A DNA stretch of 64,000 nt from Adiantum capillus-veneris (taxonomy: Eukaryota > Streptophyta > Polypodiopsida > Polypodiales > Pteridaceae): NCBI GenBank assembly GCA_014529385.2, contig CM043950.1, positions 81,066,343-81,130,342 of the forward strand. Reading direction: 5' to 3'. A model generated the notes under the pieces. It was given only the letters and a program-made list of their open reading frames with translations. It had not been told where the DNA came from and did not search any database. Position numbers and translations under genes: made by a program. Shown here in pieces: positions 46,991-59,582 of this stretch (positions are counted from its first letter, which is position 1; the number at the start of each line of letters is the position of its first letter).

Positions 46991-48000
46991 TTCTTATATT
47001 TCCATCAATTTTAAGCTTAAAAATAGTCAAATATTGCTTAATTAAATGCTTAAATTAGTTAGAAAAACTATGACATAATTTTCTCAATTTTTCAATAGTC
47101 TAAAAAGGCTCCAATAATTATCTTTTAGCTATCTAAGCTTAATTGCTATATTTCTCCTTAATTAAGGCTAAAATTAAGCAATTTTAATCCTAAGAGAGGT
47201 TATTAATTAATTATATTACTAATCATAATTAAAAGTTAAGTTATCAATAGTCTATAGCATAAGAATGCAATTAATTATAGAGAGACGTTCAATCTTTCCT
47301 AATTAATTACGTAACTAAGAAAATTAGATACAGATTAATATATATTTTACTAATCAACTAGGATTAACACTAATTACCTTGCTTAATCACAAGAGGTTTT
47401 CTCTCTTTGTGATCTTTGGGAAGGATCTCTCTAAGCACAAGAGATTTTTGGCCAGGGTCTTTGAGTAGTATGAGAACAATTGTGAAGCATAAGGACCTAT
47501 TTATAGTCTTTCCTGGCACACATGGGATGAGTTTGGTAGTTTCTTGTAGCTCAAGCAGACCCCCAACTCCATATGGCATCCCATGCTGCTAATTCATTCC
47601 TTGGCAGGTCCATGACGGCCCCTCCTAGCACCTACCCACTTTACTTTTCAACTTTACTAATTTTTAAACCCTTTTTTTTTGCTTTAATGATAAATATGTG
47701 TGAAATATATAGTAAATTATGATAAAAGTCTTGTGCTACAATGACTACTAAAAGCTTTCGATTACTTTTGGGAATTACAGTAACAATTAAAACTTCAAGA
47801 GAAAATAGTGGGGTCGATTTTTGCCCAAATTCAATTCTAAAAATTTCTAGCTATAGTAGTCTATGAAAGATGGTAAAGTACTTGACTAATGTACCACATG
47901 TACCTAGTTTCACAAAGAATTTGGTTTCTTTTGGAAAGATGGTGAGGTAGGGTTGCAAGTCAGGTTTGACGATAGTGGTCTCTTTGCTGAAAGCATAAGA
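46991..48000. other. AT-rich spacer
   Basis: Nothing recognised. The short minus-strand frames at 47370-47579 and 47910-48095 have no support. Confidence 0.4.
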
Positions 48001-48004
48001 AGAA

Positions 48005-48775
48005 TAGAAATTTGGTTGTGCAAGGGAAGAAAGTGATCAAAATGTTTACTTTGAGTGTAAATGTGCCTGAGGTGAATGATACCATGTTTGCACAAGGTTC
48101 AAGAATTGTTGTAAATATTGAGATTCGGCACAAACATATTGGTCATGTAAACTTGCAAACTAAAGAGATGGTTATAGGATTTCTAACCTTTAAAGTTATT
48201 GAAATGCAAAAACTTTGTGAGGCTTGCTAGTTGAGAAGTAGGAAAAAGCATCGTTTCCTCATGACAAGCATGTAAGCAGAAATGCATTGGATTTGGTACA
48301 TTCAAATGTATGGGGTTCGGAAAAGACTATGTCTATGGGTGGATTCAAGTACTATGCGAGCTTTATTGATGACCATACATGGAAGGTATGGGTCTACTTC
48401 ATGACGTAGAAAAGTGAGGTGCTCATGTACTTTAGAATTTCAAGGTTTTGGTTGAAAAACACACTAGGAAACATGTAAAGTGTCTTGAGATCAGATGAAA
48501 GGGGAGCATATTTCTCCAATGAGTTCAATAGTTTTTTGAAAAAGCATAGAATTCAGAGGTAGTTTTCATGCAATTATACTCTGTCAAAAAATGATGTTGC
48601 TAAGTTGAGGAATAGACACATATCAACATGAGTAGAGCGTTGATGAATGAGAAGAACATGCCTCATTGTTATTGGGTTTAGGCTACTACTATACAGGCAT
48701 TTACATGATGAATAAGACCCCTACTACTACTATATATGATATGGCACCAAAAGAGAATTTTTGTGATGAAATATT
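48005..48775 (+). pseudogene. Second copia element: GAG-pre-integrase and integrase remnant
   Basis: 'FTLSVNVPEVNDTMFA' and 'IRHKHIGHVNLQTKEMV' mirror the first element's pre-integrase and zinc-binding region. 'YYASFIDDHTWKVWVYFM', 'LRSDERGAYFSNEFN' and 'NKTPTTTIYDMAPKE' (spread over frames) mark the integrase core. Many stops and shifts occur. It is a related but distinct, older copy of the same copia lineage. No 5' LTR or primer site was seen upstream. Confidence 0.8.
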
Positions 48776-48840
48776 AGAGGTATTTATGGATAGAGAGGCA
48801 TGTGGATAGATTTTCTAATCTATGGATAGAGAGGCATGTG

Positions 48841-49395
48841 GATAGATTTTGGATAAAAATAAAAATAGATCCTATGAGATGTACACATTACTTTAAAAAA
48901 ACTCATAATGCTCCGTTCTATAGACATTGTACAATGTAATCAAAACATCAAAAAGATGAACATTCATTATTCATAGAAACCATTACATTTCATATTACAC
49001 CTAGTAGCATCACTTTACATGTTGCACCCACAATCAATTGCTGGAAGGCTTTGGTTTTATAGTGTTGTTGTCCTATCCATGTAAGAGATTATTCATCACG
49101 TGCCCTAGCTACTCATACTCTGTAGATAGAGGATAGATTTTGGATAAAATAAAAATAGATCCTATAAGACATACACATTATTTTCAATAGAACTCATAAT
49201 GCTCCATTCTATAGCCATTGTACAATTTGATGAAACATAAAAAATATGAACATTCATTATACATAGAAATCATTACATTCATATCACACCTAGTAGAATC
49301 ACTTTATATGTTGCACACACAATCAATTGCTGGAAGGCCGTGGTTTTGTAGTGATGCTCTCCTATCCATATAAGAGATTATTCACCACATGCTCT
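48841..49395. repeat. Tandem duplication, about 291-bp unit
   Basis: 'GATAGATTTTGGATAAAA' starts at 48841 and again at 49132. Both copies run on through 'CTCATAATGCTCC' and 'CAATCAATTGCTGGAAGGC'. Copies are about 90 percent alike by eye. A 42-bp mini-duplication precedes them (48790-48855). Confidence 0.85.
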
Positions 49396-49489
49396 AGCAA
49401 CTTCATCAGTTTCTCTTCATCCACCTTTGCGATGATCCCAACTCTCTTCAAACAATTGATATGATGATCCTAGTTCTCTTCCAACAATT

Positions 49490-50110
49490 GATGGCAAATC
49501 TTTTCATTCAAGTTTTGCAATGAACGTATTTTGATCTTCGTGCACATTTGATAAAGGCCATACATTTCCACCATTGTATTGATAGCATGCTTGAACCATT
49601 GATTTCCATATGTTGCTTCACCATTGCATATGAACTCCAAGGCATCCCAAGCAGATTTGATGGACGTCTCAAGATCATCAGAATTGTGATTAGAGAAAGT
49701 AGTGCATAATGTTAGTTGTGCACCACTTTAGTTAGTAGTGCACAACATTATTTGTTGAGTGGCGAACAAAAGAAAATGTGAACATGAAGCTATTTTATAA
49801 CACATGATGGCAAATTATTCTTTTCATTCAAGCTTTGCAACGAGCGTATTTTGATCTCCGTGCACATTTGATAAAGGCCATACATTTCTACCATTGTATT
49901 GATAGCAGGCTTGAACCATTGACTTCCATATGTTGCTTCAATGTTGGGGATTACCTCCAGGGAATCCCAAGCAGATTCGATGGACGTCTCAAGATCATAA
50001 GACATTGTGGTTTGACAAAGTAACATTGTGCACCATTTTAGTTAGTAGTACACAATATTATTTGTTACGTGATGAAAAAAAGAAGATGTGAACACAAAGC
50101 TATTTTATAA
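49490..50110. repeat. Tandem duplication, about 314-bp unit
   Basis: 'GATGGCAAAT' starts near 49490 and 49804. Both copies include 'TTGATAAAGGCCATACATTT' and end 'AAGCTATTTTATAAC'. On the minus strand the second copy is open for 78 codons ('AWDSLEVIPNIEATYG...GLYQMC') and may derive from a gag-like gene, but the match is weak. Confidence 0.85.
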
Positions 50111-50914
50111 CATTTAAGAGGCTATTTTATAACATTTAAGAGGCTATTAAATTAATATTCAATTAGATAACTAGACACCTCAACAATCTCTTTCCATGAC
50201 ACTACACAAAAGAAATATTTTAAGACAATGCTTTGTACAAATAGGGCCAAACAAAAAACATATATTCAAGAAACATTCATTGATGGAATTCTAACATGGC
50301 AAACACATTGAGGAGAGATAACAACAATTGTTGTGAAGAAAAGCATATCCAAAACCAACTACATATCTATGGTAGTATAGGTACGTTCTCTATTGAGTCC
50401 ATTGAAGACTTGGACCTCCTCCCAATAATTGGTTGGTGGATAAACATATTCTCGTTTTGGCTTAAGCTTAACATTGCTTGCGTGCTATACGATCTTGAAA
50501 ATCCGGACATGAATAAGTTCAATCTTTGCAAATTTGAACCTCATACATATTCACATGATTATGCTCTCCATGTGATTCGACCTTGAAAACTTCGTTCACT
50601 CTAGGAAATTTTCTTTACCACCCTTGTCTTCAAAGCTAAATCCAAAGCTTTGCGACTTGCCACTAATGAGATTGTGGTGCGGTACTTTGTTTGCACCCCA
50701 TCTTGAGTGTTGGAAGGACCGCTTTGTGATGACTTCATCACATTCTCAATGGCACTCAGTGTTTCCAAAATATCTTGTAATTTTTCTAGTTTCTACTATT
50801 GAGAAGAAAATGAACAAAGCCTGTTTAAAGAGACTTGAGTTTGAAATGTATATGAGAACTTGCCTAATGATAGCAAAGGTTGGTATTTTTGGAATCTTAA
50901 GCACGACTCTTAAA

Positions 50915-52125
50915 TGATGGCATATTTGAGAAAGTTTATGGAACGCAACCTCGTAGTTTTGTCATTGAAGGACAGGTGGATAATGTGTGCAAATGTAAGA
51001 AAGCTTTGTATGGGTAAAAGCAATCTCCTCGTGCTTGGTATGAGAAAGCAGGGACTCATTTGTTCAAACGAGGCTTTTGTAACAGTCCAACAGAAAGCAC
51101 ATTGTATATAAAAGTGTAAGGGCGATGTACTTCTCACTGTTGTTCTATATGTGGATGATTTTGATCACTAGTAAGAATGAGGCACATATTGCTGAATTTA
51201 AGGCTCATTTGAATGCTACTTTCAAGATGAAATATTTGGGACTATTGCATCATTACTTGAGCATACAGTTTAAGCAGTGTGATGGTGGTCTTTCCTTGTG
51301 CCAAATGAGCTACATAGAATCATTACTATGTAAGTTTGGACTTAAGGATTGTAAACCTATTGCTACTCCCATGGAAATAGGTTTGAAATTGAGTCTTCAT
51401 GAGGTTGGTGATCATGTCGATGTCATTCTTTACCAAGTAGTTGTTGGATACCTTATTTATGTATGCAACACGAGGCATGATATTCAGTTTTCAGTCTCAT
51501 AGGTCGGAACATTTATTCTTAGCCCAGGGTGTAAACATTGGCAGGTTGTCAAGAGGATTTTTCACTACTTGAGTGGCACTTTACATCTTGGGTTGTTTTA
51601 TCCCAAGGGAGGATCATTGCCGCCAGATTTACACACTTTTTGGGACTCAGATTACGCTGGTTGTTTTGATACACCAATGTCCACAAGTGGTTTTTGTTTC
51701 ATGCTCGACAGTTCGTGCAAATCATGGTTGAGCAAGAAGCAACCTACTGTGGCCACTTCCAATTGTGAAATTGAGTGCATGACAGTTGTGAGACTGAGTA
51801 TAGGGCAATCGTCACATCGACGGTTGAGTGTGTACGGCTCAGACGCCTTATGACTGATTTGGGTATTCGACAAGACACTGCCAACATCATCTATAGTAAC
51901 AGTCAGAGCGCATCGACAGTTGCAAGGAACCCAATTTTTCATGCTCACACAAAGCACATTGAGATGCATTATCCCTATGTCAAGGAAAGAATCTCAGCAG
52001 GAGAGATCAACTTGGCTTATGTGCCAACAAAGGACAACCTTGCAGATCTGTTCACAAAGGCATTGCCTCATGAGAAGTTTGAAGCTTTCCGCAAAGCTTT
52101 GGGCTTACTCCCCTTTGTGGATTGA
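50915..52125 (+). pseudogene. Second copia element: RT C-terminal half and RNase H
   Basis: Over three frames: 'KALYG', 'KQSPRAWYEKAG', 'VLYVDDFD' (the YVDD site), 'MKYLGLLHHYLSIQF', 'YIESLLCKFGLKDCKPI' and 'TFWDSDYAGCFDTPMSTSGF'. The last open stretch (about 51775-52125) gives 'SCETEYRAIVTSTVECVRLR' and 'YSNSQSASTVARNPIFHAHT', 'YVPTKDNLADLFTKALPHEK'. Ordered copia RT-RNase H blocks, disrupted by shifts and stops. Confidence 0.9.
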
Positions 52126-52192
52126 TCATGCACTCAAGGCATGGCACTTCTCTATACATTATGTGCTAGCTCTCGTTCACCGCATCACTCCC

Positions 52193-52201
52193 AAGGGGGA
52201 T
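52193..52201 (+). other. Polypurine-tract-like AAGGGGGAT
   Basis: It lies 70 bases after the RNase H stop, where a copia polypurine tract is expected. A TG-starting LTR could begin at 52203 (TGTTACCACAC), but no second LTR copy is in the window to confirm it. Confidence 0.35.
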
Positions 52202-52488
52202 TTGTTACCACACATATGTAATAGTGATGTGTGTGAACATACTTAGGACTGTTGGAGCATTTTTTCCCTCACTAGGAAGTTTTTTCCCCTGTGCATTGTT
52301 TATATGCCCATCACTCGCTAACTTATCTTTCATTTGTGCACTAAGCATTGCTACTCTCTGTTGTGTGCCTTGAGCTTCTTCGTCTTCTCCAAGTTGTGTT
52401 TTCGTACAACCCTATTTCCAACAAGAAGCTGCACCAATTTCAAGCTATGCTTGTACGAGAGATGGTGTTGGGTTGAGGGTGAGTGTTT

Positions 52489-52830
52489 AGATATCAAGCT
52501 CGACACATGCTATACATGAATAACTTCTCAGCTACATTCATTAATCGCACATGGTAACAAACACGAGAATCATTAATAATGACAATACAATTGGACTTCG
52601 CTGGCTTGGTCTACCTACCAAGAGTGATGGCCACTTATCTAGCTAGCTCACTCATTGGCGGTTTCACATTGACCACCATTGTACATAAGTCTTACTTAGT
52701 TGTATTTCCTACTCATGTTTCATAGACCATCTTCTTATTTCAAGTAGTTAAGAAGAAGCTACTTTGTGCATCCATCTCCATTGTGTGGTGTCTTCGCAGT
52801 GTGGATTGTGTTTGTAGGGTGGATATGGTC
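52489..52830 (+). repeat. LTR-like segment related to the first copia LTR (weak)
   Basis: It begins TGTTTAGATATCAAGCTCGACA after 'GAGGGTGAG', echoing TGTTGAGATGTCGAGCTCTACA after 'GAGGGGGAG'. Later 'AGAAGAAGCTACTTTGTGCATC' parallels 'AGAAGAAGCTTTCCATCT'. The middle is poorly alike. It may be the diverged 3' LTR of the second copia element. Confidence 0.35.
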
Positions 52831-55110
52831 TATGTGGTTACATGATTGTCACCATCATTAGTGACATGGTGGCTACAACTTGCATTGTCCTTACAAGGAG
52901 GATGTCTTGCAAGAGATGGTCAAATGCCACCTATATCCTTGTACTTACTCTCTTTGGGGGATGATTAGAGATGGCCTATTTGGCCGCCTCCTGGTTCCAA
53001 GTGGTCTATCCCTTTGCCATGAGTAGCCATGTGCAATGAATCTACTGAGAATGTCTCACAAAATTACTTGTAGCAATGATGGCATACTCAATGAGATTCA
53101 AATGCACATGTGTGCTTGGTTTAGGGGGAGACACTATTAGTCATGACATAAAATATTGTTGTCCACTTATTACTTGGCTTGATTGCTCCGAACTCCCCAT
53201 CCATCCATTATGGTGCTTCTATTGCCCCCATTTCATTGCTTTATGTTTTTTCACCCTCATATTAGCTTTCTAAAATTCCAACCTAGCACTAGTCTCATTC
53301 ATTTTCTTGTCGATCACGTTCACCTTCGATGTTAGAAGAGCTTGCATTTCGTTCGAGTACTTTAAACCTTCCAAACACCATCTGATCCATACAATACCTT
53401 TTCTACGATGTTATGTAACATTTTTTCTAGGGAAGTTTCGAAGTGTCAAATCGTCTTGATAGCATAATACTTTAAACACTCAGCCCTAGGCTCCCACACT
53501 CTTGCCATTAATGCCAACCACTCATTTGAAAAGCTATTCAATAAGTAACAAGAATTCATCACCAAGCTCTAACTTCTTACCCTTTGGCCAAAGGTATTTT
53601 ATTTTGCTTGTTTCCTCAAGGCCACCCTTTCTGCCCGTGTAATCATAAGGTGCACAAAAATGACCTTATATTGGGAGCTAAAATACATGTTCCTACATTG
53701 AATTGCAAGATGATAATTTAAAGGGCCAATTGTCTCTGAGAAGTTTGTCAAAAAGCCAAATTGTCAAAAAAAGGTTTGTCAAAAAGCACAATCAACATCG
53801 ATAGAATAGAGAAAATAAGTTAACTTCTTAATCTGCATCAACTATCACATTTTCCATGCCTAATAACAATTGTGCCAACAAATAAGGTCACATCGTTTTA
53901 AGGTCCAAGAATCAAACTTGCGTCTTTACGCGCACACATCCACCCTAACCACTAGATTATAATCCTATTGAATCTCACACCATTTATTGCTCAAGCATGC
54001 CATCAAATTTAGCATAGATATTAACATTTAACACATGAAAGTAGGAGCCATGCCTTCAAAACTTTTGAACTCTTCGAAGGGTGAGGTCATGGAGCAAGCT
54101 TAATGGAAACCTACAATGCGACTCTTCAGGTGAGTACAAGACAAGTTTGATAAACCAATTGAAGATTCCTGCAAAGAAGAAGATCTTATTCAGAATTGGC
54201 TATGCATGACTTCAGGGTTCTTATTTAAAAGAAGAGATACATTCAAGAAAAACAAAATAAACAACCATCAGCACTTTGCCTTTTTAAAGGAACAGACTTT
54301 CTATGCTAGTACCACCTGAATCTAGCCCATGTTTCTTTCTTCTTTCTTTTTGTGCTGGCTTCTTTCACGAGTTTATCTCAAGAGAAAAATTGGGATTGAT
54401 GTAGTTTAATCATGTCATGTATGATGGGTTGAAGAACAATCCTAGGTAGTGTTACACTACATTTCTCCATTTTTTTACACAAAATCCCTCCTGCTATTTT
54501 CTCTTCTCATCCATTGTCAACCTTTTTTTTGTTTCCATTGTACATCCACCCATTCAATTATATGCATTTGAGTTAATGAATACAGCCCGGGACAACAACC
54601 TACTATCATTGTCAACCTTTGAAAACCCACCTGTTGCCTCAAAATCACTTTTGCTGCTTCTGAGGACAAAAGCCGACAACAACCAATCAACAATCAAAGA
54701 TGGTCAAAGCAAAGCCAACCATTGCCAAAGAAAGCCAGAGTAGGTAAATCCATGCTAAAGTGGTGCTAATAAGTTAAATGAAGCAATATGAAGCCTCAAG
54801 AACGTGCAAGGACCATATTTTTACATGTTGCTAGAATCTTGAGGTCAAAATGGTCACATGTTAAAAAGTCTATCATGGAGTGGCCAAGTATGGTACTCTA
54901 GTAGGAGTTTTTTAAAATGGGCATGAAGAGTAGAGGAGGACTACGTTTCACCTTATTTAGAGCTATAGAGAGCAAGTTTATGGTAAGATGGAGTCGAGCA
55001 CCTTCTTACCATTCTGTTGGTTCTGAGGGGTACTTGACTTGTTCTCCTTCGGCTTACCTTTATTGTGCTTCATTTCCTATGCGAGAGCGATTCTGGCAGC
55101 ATCATTGTAG
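52831..55110. other. Intergenic, no protein gene
   Basis: Short frames only. A tRNA-like head at about 53900-53975 (listed separately) is the only feature recognised. Confidence 0.45.
53900..53975 (-). repeat. tRNA-like head (possible SINE)
   Basis: The minus strand reads TAGTGGTTAGGG, close to a Pol III A box (53942-53956), and 35 bases later 'CAAGTTTGATTCTTGG', close to a B box and T-arm (53907-53920), with a short hairpin between. Flanking stems do not pair as in a working tRNA, so a tRNA-derived SINE or dead tRNA is more likely. The element ends were not found. Confidence 0.4.
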
Positions 55111-55113
55111 TCC

Positions 55114-55930
55114 TTAAACCAAAGAGGAAAGCCTCTTTTTGCGATCCTCATCCGACTTACGCAATTGAACACCAACCTGCAAAATATGGTTAGAAAAAGA
55201 CATAACGGGAGTTCCATTTTTCTTGAGGCCTCGCCAATCTTCTTTCAATCGATCAAGGTTCTGTGGTGGCATAAAACGAGCCTTGAGCTTGTCTTGGAAG
55301 TCAACCCAACTGAAAGACAATGGTTTGCCATGGCACGATCAAGGTGCTCGACCATCTGTGCCTCTTGCCAGGCCTCATACCAATTAATGGCATCACCCAA
55401 CAAACATGGCAGCAGTCAAAAATTTATTGTTACTGGTTTTCTTATTAGCCGCAAAGTGAGCATTAAATTGATGCAACCAAGAATGAATCATAGGAGCACC
55501 CATCTTACTGAATGTCAACTTCTCAATGACTGAGTTGTTGGAGGCGTCGTCTCTACTTGGGCTACGTGATGACTTGCCGGCCTCCTAGAGAGGCTCGCTC
55601 TTCGAGGATAGGACTTGTAATACCAACTCTTGCATGCGTTGGTCTCACTTTTCTTTAGCCGCTAGGCGTTGAGCTTCGTGTGCTTGCTCCATAATTGTCC
55701 TTGTGTCTTCGGCTGCTATGCATTGAGCTTCACGTGCTTACTCACGATCTAGCTCCATAGCTGCCCTCTTTTCTTCAGCCATTATGCGTATGCATTGAGC
55801 TTCGTGTGCTTGCTCAAGCTCGAGCTCACCCTCCGTTCTTCACGTTCCCTTTCCATGGCAGCCCGCTGAGCCTCTTGTCGTAGCATCATCTTCATCATGG
55901 ACTTCATCAAAATCTCCATAGAATTTGCTG
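55114..55930 (-). pseudogene. gag: Ty3/gypsy-type gag, minus strand, frameshifted
   Basis: The minus strand carries 'FLTAAMFVG', then 'DAINWYEAWQEAQMVEHLD' in another frame, then 'SWVDFQDKLKARFMPPQNLD', 'LKEDWRGLKKNGTPVMSFSN' and 'LRKSDEDRKKRLSSL'. This is the central retrotransposon-gag capsid domain with its W...F..F.P...L..G..V layout. The upstream part (55600-55930) encodes a Gln/Glu/Arg-rich coiled-coil-like region with stops. Together with the primer site at 56644-56655 it marks the 5' part of a minus-strand LTR element whose pol genes are not downstream in the window. Confidence 0.7.
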
Positions 55931-56059
55931 CAATCCATGGGTAGATGGGGATGGAGGAGGATCGGAAAACTGTCCTCCCGGTGTAGAGACTTCTTCTTCT
56001 CCAATTCCACTCTCATCACCTTAACACAAAGTATCCATTCCGCTTTTGGTGATGACCAT

Positions 56060-56135
56060 GTACTCAGTACTTGGGGTACTTGGTTTCTTGGGCTACTTGG
56101 GTACTTGGGGTTCTTGGGATTCTTGGGTACTTGGG
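56060..56135. repeat. Short tandem of 'TACTTGGG' / 'TTCTTGGG' words
   Basis: An 8-10 bp unit repeats about eight times. Read on the minus strand it would code Pro/Asn/Lys-rich text ('KNPKNPKYPSSPRNQVP'), so it may be a low-complexity part of the gag N-terminus. Confidence 0.75.
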
Positions 56136-56643
56136 ATCTTCGTACTTGGTACTGCTTGCAATCTGTGTTTAAGAAGGCTTTTCTCTTACCCAAGGTCAAC
56201 TCCTTCCTGCCGATGCACCCCTTGGCGGCCTTGCGCTCACACCAAGGTTGTTTTTTCCCACCTCACATCGATTGGCATGTTGCAATGTGCCAGGTCCACT
56301 CTGATTGAGTGGAAAAGAGAAACGAGGGAAGGTTGGACGAGCCCTTCTTTTTTTGGGTTACCTGTCACTCTTCAAAAACACAGATTAGAGAGATCGACAT
56401 GCCCAAGTAGGCTTAAGTTGCATGGAATCTCACAACCTAAAGAAAAAAAATCTATAGTTCTTTATGGCTTAATTGACTTTAAGACAGAGCAATGAAGACG
56501 GGAGTGCGTCCGATGCGCGATGAACTAAGGGTGGGAGTGGCTAATAAGTCTGGGGTCGGGACACGAAGATTCTTTGAGAAAAAATTCTGAGAGAGATTCT
56601 TTAGGTTCTTTTCTTGAGTGAGGATACCGAACACTACCAAAGA

Positions 56644-56655
56644 GCTCTGATACCA
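56644..56655 (-). other. Primer-binding site, tRNA-Met type, of the minus-strand LTR element
   Basis: Reverse complement TGGTATCAGAGC. Two bases away 'CA' (plus TG at 56657-56658) would be the end of a 5' LTR extending to higher coordinates; its other end was not found. Orientation agrees with the gag at 55114-55930. Confidence 0.6.
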
Positions 56656-56780
56656 ATGTTATGTGCAATAGAAGTGATAAATGATGAATGCTTAGGATGA
56701 GTGCTCAATGCGTACTCAAGCTTCTTTTTAGTAGAGGAGAGAGGGCCCCCCTTTTTACTTCATGAGAAGAGAATGAAAAC

Positions 56781-56787
<7 letters not shown>

Positions 56788-56812
<25 letters not shown>
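56788..56812. repeat. (GA)n microsatellite
   Basis: About 25 bases of pure GA. Confidence 0.9.
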
Positions 56813-56813
<1 letters not shown>

Positions 56814-58375
56814 CCAGCTCAATGACACTTGGGATGAGAGCATTGCTTGTCATTTAATCTACTCTAGCTTTGGGATCGGCTAACTCGGTCAATTCTGAGG
56901 CTGATCTGCTTACTATTACTCTCACCAAATTTCTAAGAATTTCAAACGGCTTCTCAAGTTCAAGAATGGAAGATGAGCAAGTGAATGCTTCTTGACAACA
57001 TTTATAACGTGTGATAAGTGTGGTATAAGCAATATCCTGATAGACACCTTGAGGGTTTTACCAAGTAAGTTCCCTTCAGCAGGCAGATAACATACTACAT
57101 AGATGAAGCTATGTCCAGGGCTAGAGAGAGATATCCTCAGCATGTAATCAGCTGCCTCCGGATCAACACCTACACATTCTCATACAGCAAGCAAGTGCTA
57201 ATCGCCAGCAATCCCTTCGACTGCATCTAATCCCAGCAAGCAAGGGTTTCCTCCCTTGAATCACAGGTATCAAAAAAAACATGTGCGCAGTCATACCAAT
57301 GACAAAAATGAACAGAAATGACTCCATCTCATAACCATTCTTGATAATTACAGAAGTCTACAGCCAGCAGCATTGGTTGCAAGAGCCCTTCCTCTTTCAC
57401 AACTCATCAGCCGTAACCTGTACGCCTACAATCTTGCAAAGGCTCTTCAATGGCTTTACATAACTGATTCTGGCCCTGCATGTTTTATGCAGACCATACA
57501 GCATGCGAGGATTATGGTGACACTTCGCTTCACGAAGCTCTTACACACCCTATAGTGAACGGTGGGCCTCGTCAAATTCATTAGCTTTCGACAATACATC
57601 TATCAAGTTGTTGTTCTTCATTATGCTCGTACTGCCTTAAGGCTGATACATCAAGGTGTATCAGGTCCTTGTGAACTTTTTTTAAGGCTCCTGTATGTAA
57701 GGTGTATCTGGTTTGCAAGCACTTCTTAGCATCTAGGATTACTATGACACAATGCTTAGCAAAGATGCTTATCAGGTTCATTTGCCTTGAGCAGGCCATC
57801 TGTCATGCTCCTGTAGATCGATGATCTTGTTTAGGCTGCGTCCCCTTTTGAAATCTGGGTTAGTTCATCAAGGGTCTTGTCAACGTCCTTAACCTGCTCT
57901 GTCAAGCAGGCTGCTATTTGTTGCATACGCATTTGCATTTCATGCTGAAGTCAATGCATCTCTTCACTTGGGCGAGCCAGAACATTTTGCAAGCACTTTT
58001 CAAACTCACTATGCTTAATGACTAATGATAGGCATGTGCACCTTATGCCCTTCTCCATCTAAGGGCAAAATTTACAATTGCCCTTCCAATGGACAAAAGA
58101 AAAATTTGCATACGACGTTAAAAAATTTTCTTGGTTGTCCCAATCAAGTGTTAGAAAAAAACCGGGGTACAGTGTATTTTAACCGGCTAAAATCACAAAA
58201 TCCTGGTTAGATTTTGAGCTTGCCTCCAAGAAAACCAGTAAATTTACATAAGTTTTAGTGTGAGTACCGGCAAAAGCTTCAAAATTTGACCTAAAAACCG
58301 GTAGAATTTCAACTTTGCCCTTATTTTCTTCAGTTAGGAAAAATGTATTTTTCTAGCCCTGGTCCCAGTTCTCTC
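56813..58375. other. Non-genic; probably LTR and flank of the minus-strand element
   Basis: Short frames on both strands with no family match. The first part should be the LTR that ends at 56657 on the plus strand. Nothing else was recognised. Confidence 0.3.
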
Positions 58376-58379
58376 TCGA

Positions 58380-58685
58380 GTATAGGTCTTGGGTTCAAGA
58401 CACCTCAAATAGATCTTTTAGGTCTCTTGAAATGGTTCTTATGACGTCAAAGTTTTTTCTTGATTACCCTAGGACCCTTTGGAGTATAGGTCTTGGGTTC
58501 ATGACACCTCAAATAGATCTTTTTGTCTCTTGAAATGGTTCCTACACATTAAATTTTTTTTCTTGATTATCCTAATTCTCTCTAAAGTATAGGTCTTGGG
58601 TTCAAAACTCGTCGAATAGATCTTTTAGGTCTCTTGGAATTGTTTCTATGTTGTCAAATCTTTTTCTCTTCTCACTCTAAATTAC
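58380..58685. repeat. Tandem repeat, about 105-bp unit, three copies
   Basis: 'GTATAGGTCTTGGGTTCA' recurs near 58380, 58488 and 58585, each followed by 'AATAGATCTTTT' and 'TCTCTTGAAATGGTTC'-like text. 'GGTTCAAGAC' resembles a Pol III B box, so a tandem of SINE fragments is possible but unproven. Confidence 0.8.
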
Positions 58686-58689
58686 TCAA

Positions 58690-59582
58690 AGACCTACTAA
58701 ATAAACGATGTTTAATCAAACACCGTATTGTCTCTCTCTAAACTCTCCAATTTCCATGGTGCTAAAACATTGCTTGAAAAAATATTCTAAAACTTCCAGG
58801 AATCTGTAGACACTAAACAATCTCTATTGAGAAGGCACAATCATTCGCAAACTTACAATATAGGGATACTTTGGTTTTATAAATTCATAACCAACTATCA
58901 TGCTGTTTAAATACACTAGTACCAAATATGAGAGTACAAAAAGTCCAGAAAAAAGATGGTTCTAGAAATAGACTAGGGACTTGAGCGCGGTTCCCTTGGT
59001 ACCGTCTAAACAGTAATGTCAAAGAAAATGAGCACAGATAGACCACTGTCATAGCCATACAAAGTAGTGAATCACCTCCTTTGGTGGCGAATCCTAAAAT
59101 CTAGAACATCATGATCCTACAAAGAAAGCGTCATATGCAAGTTAAGAGAGACTATTTAACCACTATCAAGTTAAGCTGGTAAAAATAGAGTTTTGGAACC
59201 GGTGGAATACCTTAAGGCTTAAGTAATAAGCGTTCGCCCAACACTGGAAAAGAAACTCAAGAGGCAAAACAATTAGCGCATGTTGCGAGCTTTAGGCAGC
59301 TATCAGAAGCCCACGTCTCAATAGAGCTGGCCGCTAGTAGCCACAAGCCTGGAAGCCTGAAGGTGGTGTCCTGTGGGGCTTGGGTGCCAAGCCCATAGTG
59401 AGCTCGGAGTGACAATGGTGAACAAGGCCATCAGAGAGAGAGAGAGAGAGAGAGAAATGAAATGTTATATTAACGTCTTCAAAAGGCCAAAATGTCCTAT
59501 CAGACCAATGATCAATCTGTTACAAAATGGTGAATCTAATACCATGTCTGGGTACAAAAGAGCTAGAACAAAGATACTACTA
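58690..59582. other. Spacer before the LINE 3' end
   Basis: No gene. A (GA)n tract lies at about 59432-59454. The LINE's 3' untranslated region should occupy the part next to 59583. Confidence 0.4.

Larger units (their letters stand above)
48780..50912. mobile_element. 2.1-kb repeat-bearing segment interrupting the second copia element
   Basis: The copia integrase ends near 48775 and RT resumes near 50915; the DNA between has no copia sense. It contains two direct tandem duplications (listed separately) and short frames without family resemblance (50296-50586 and 50624-50917). No TIRs or target copies could be fixed by eye, so the nature of the insert is unknown; it may also have replaced the N-terminal RT region. 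Confidence 0.5.

Noticed and set aside
52203-52488. 3' LTR of the second copia element beginning TGTTACCACAC
   Set aside because: There is a good position after a purine tract, but no partner LTR to compare with and no visible end; noted only at the purine tract.
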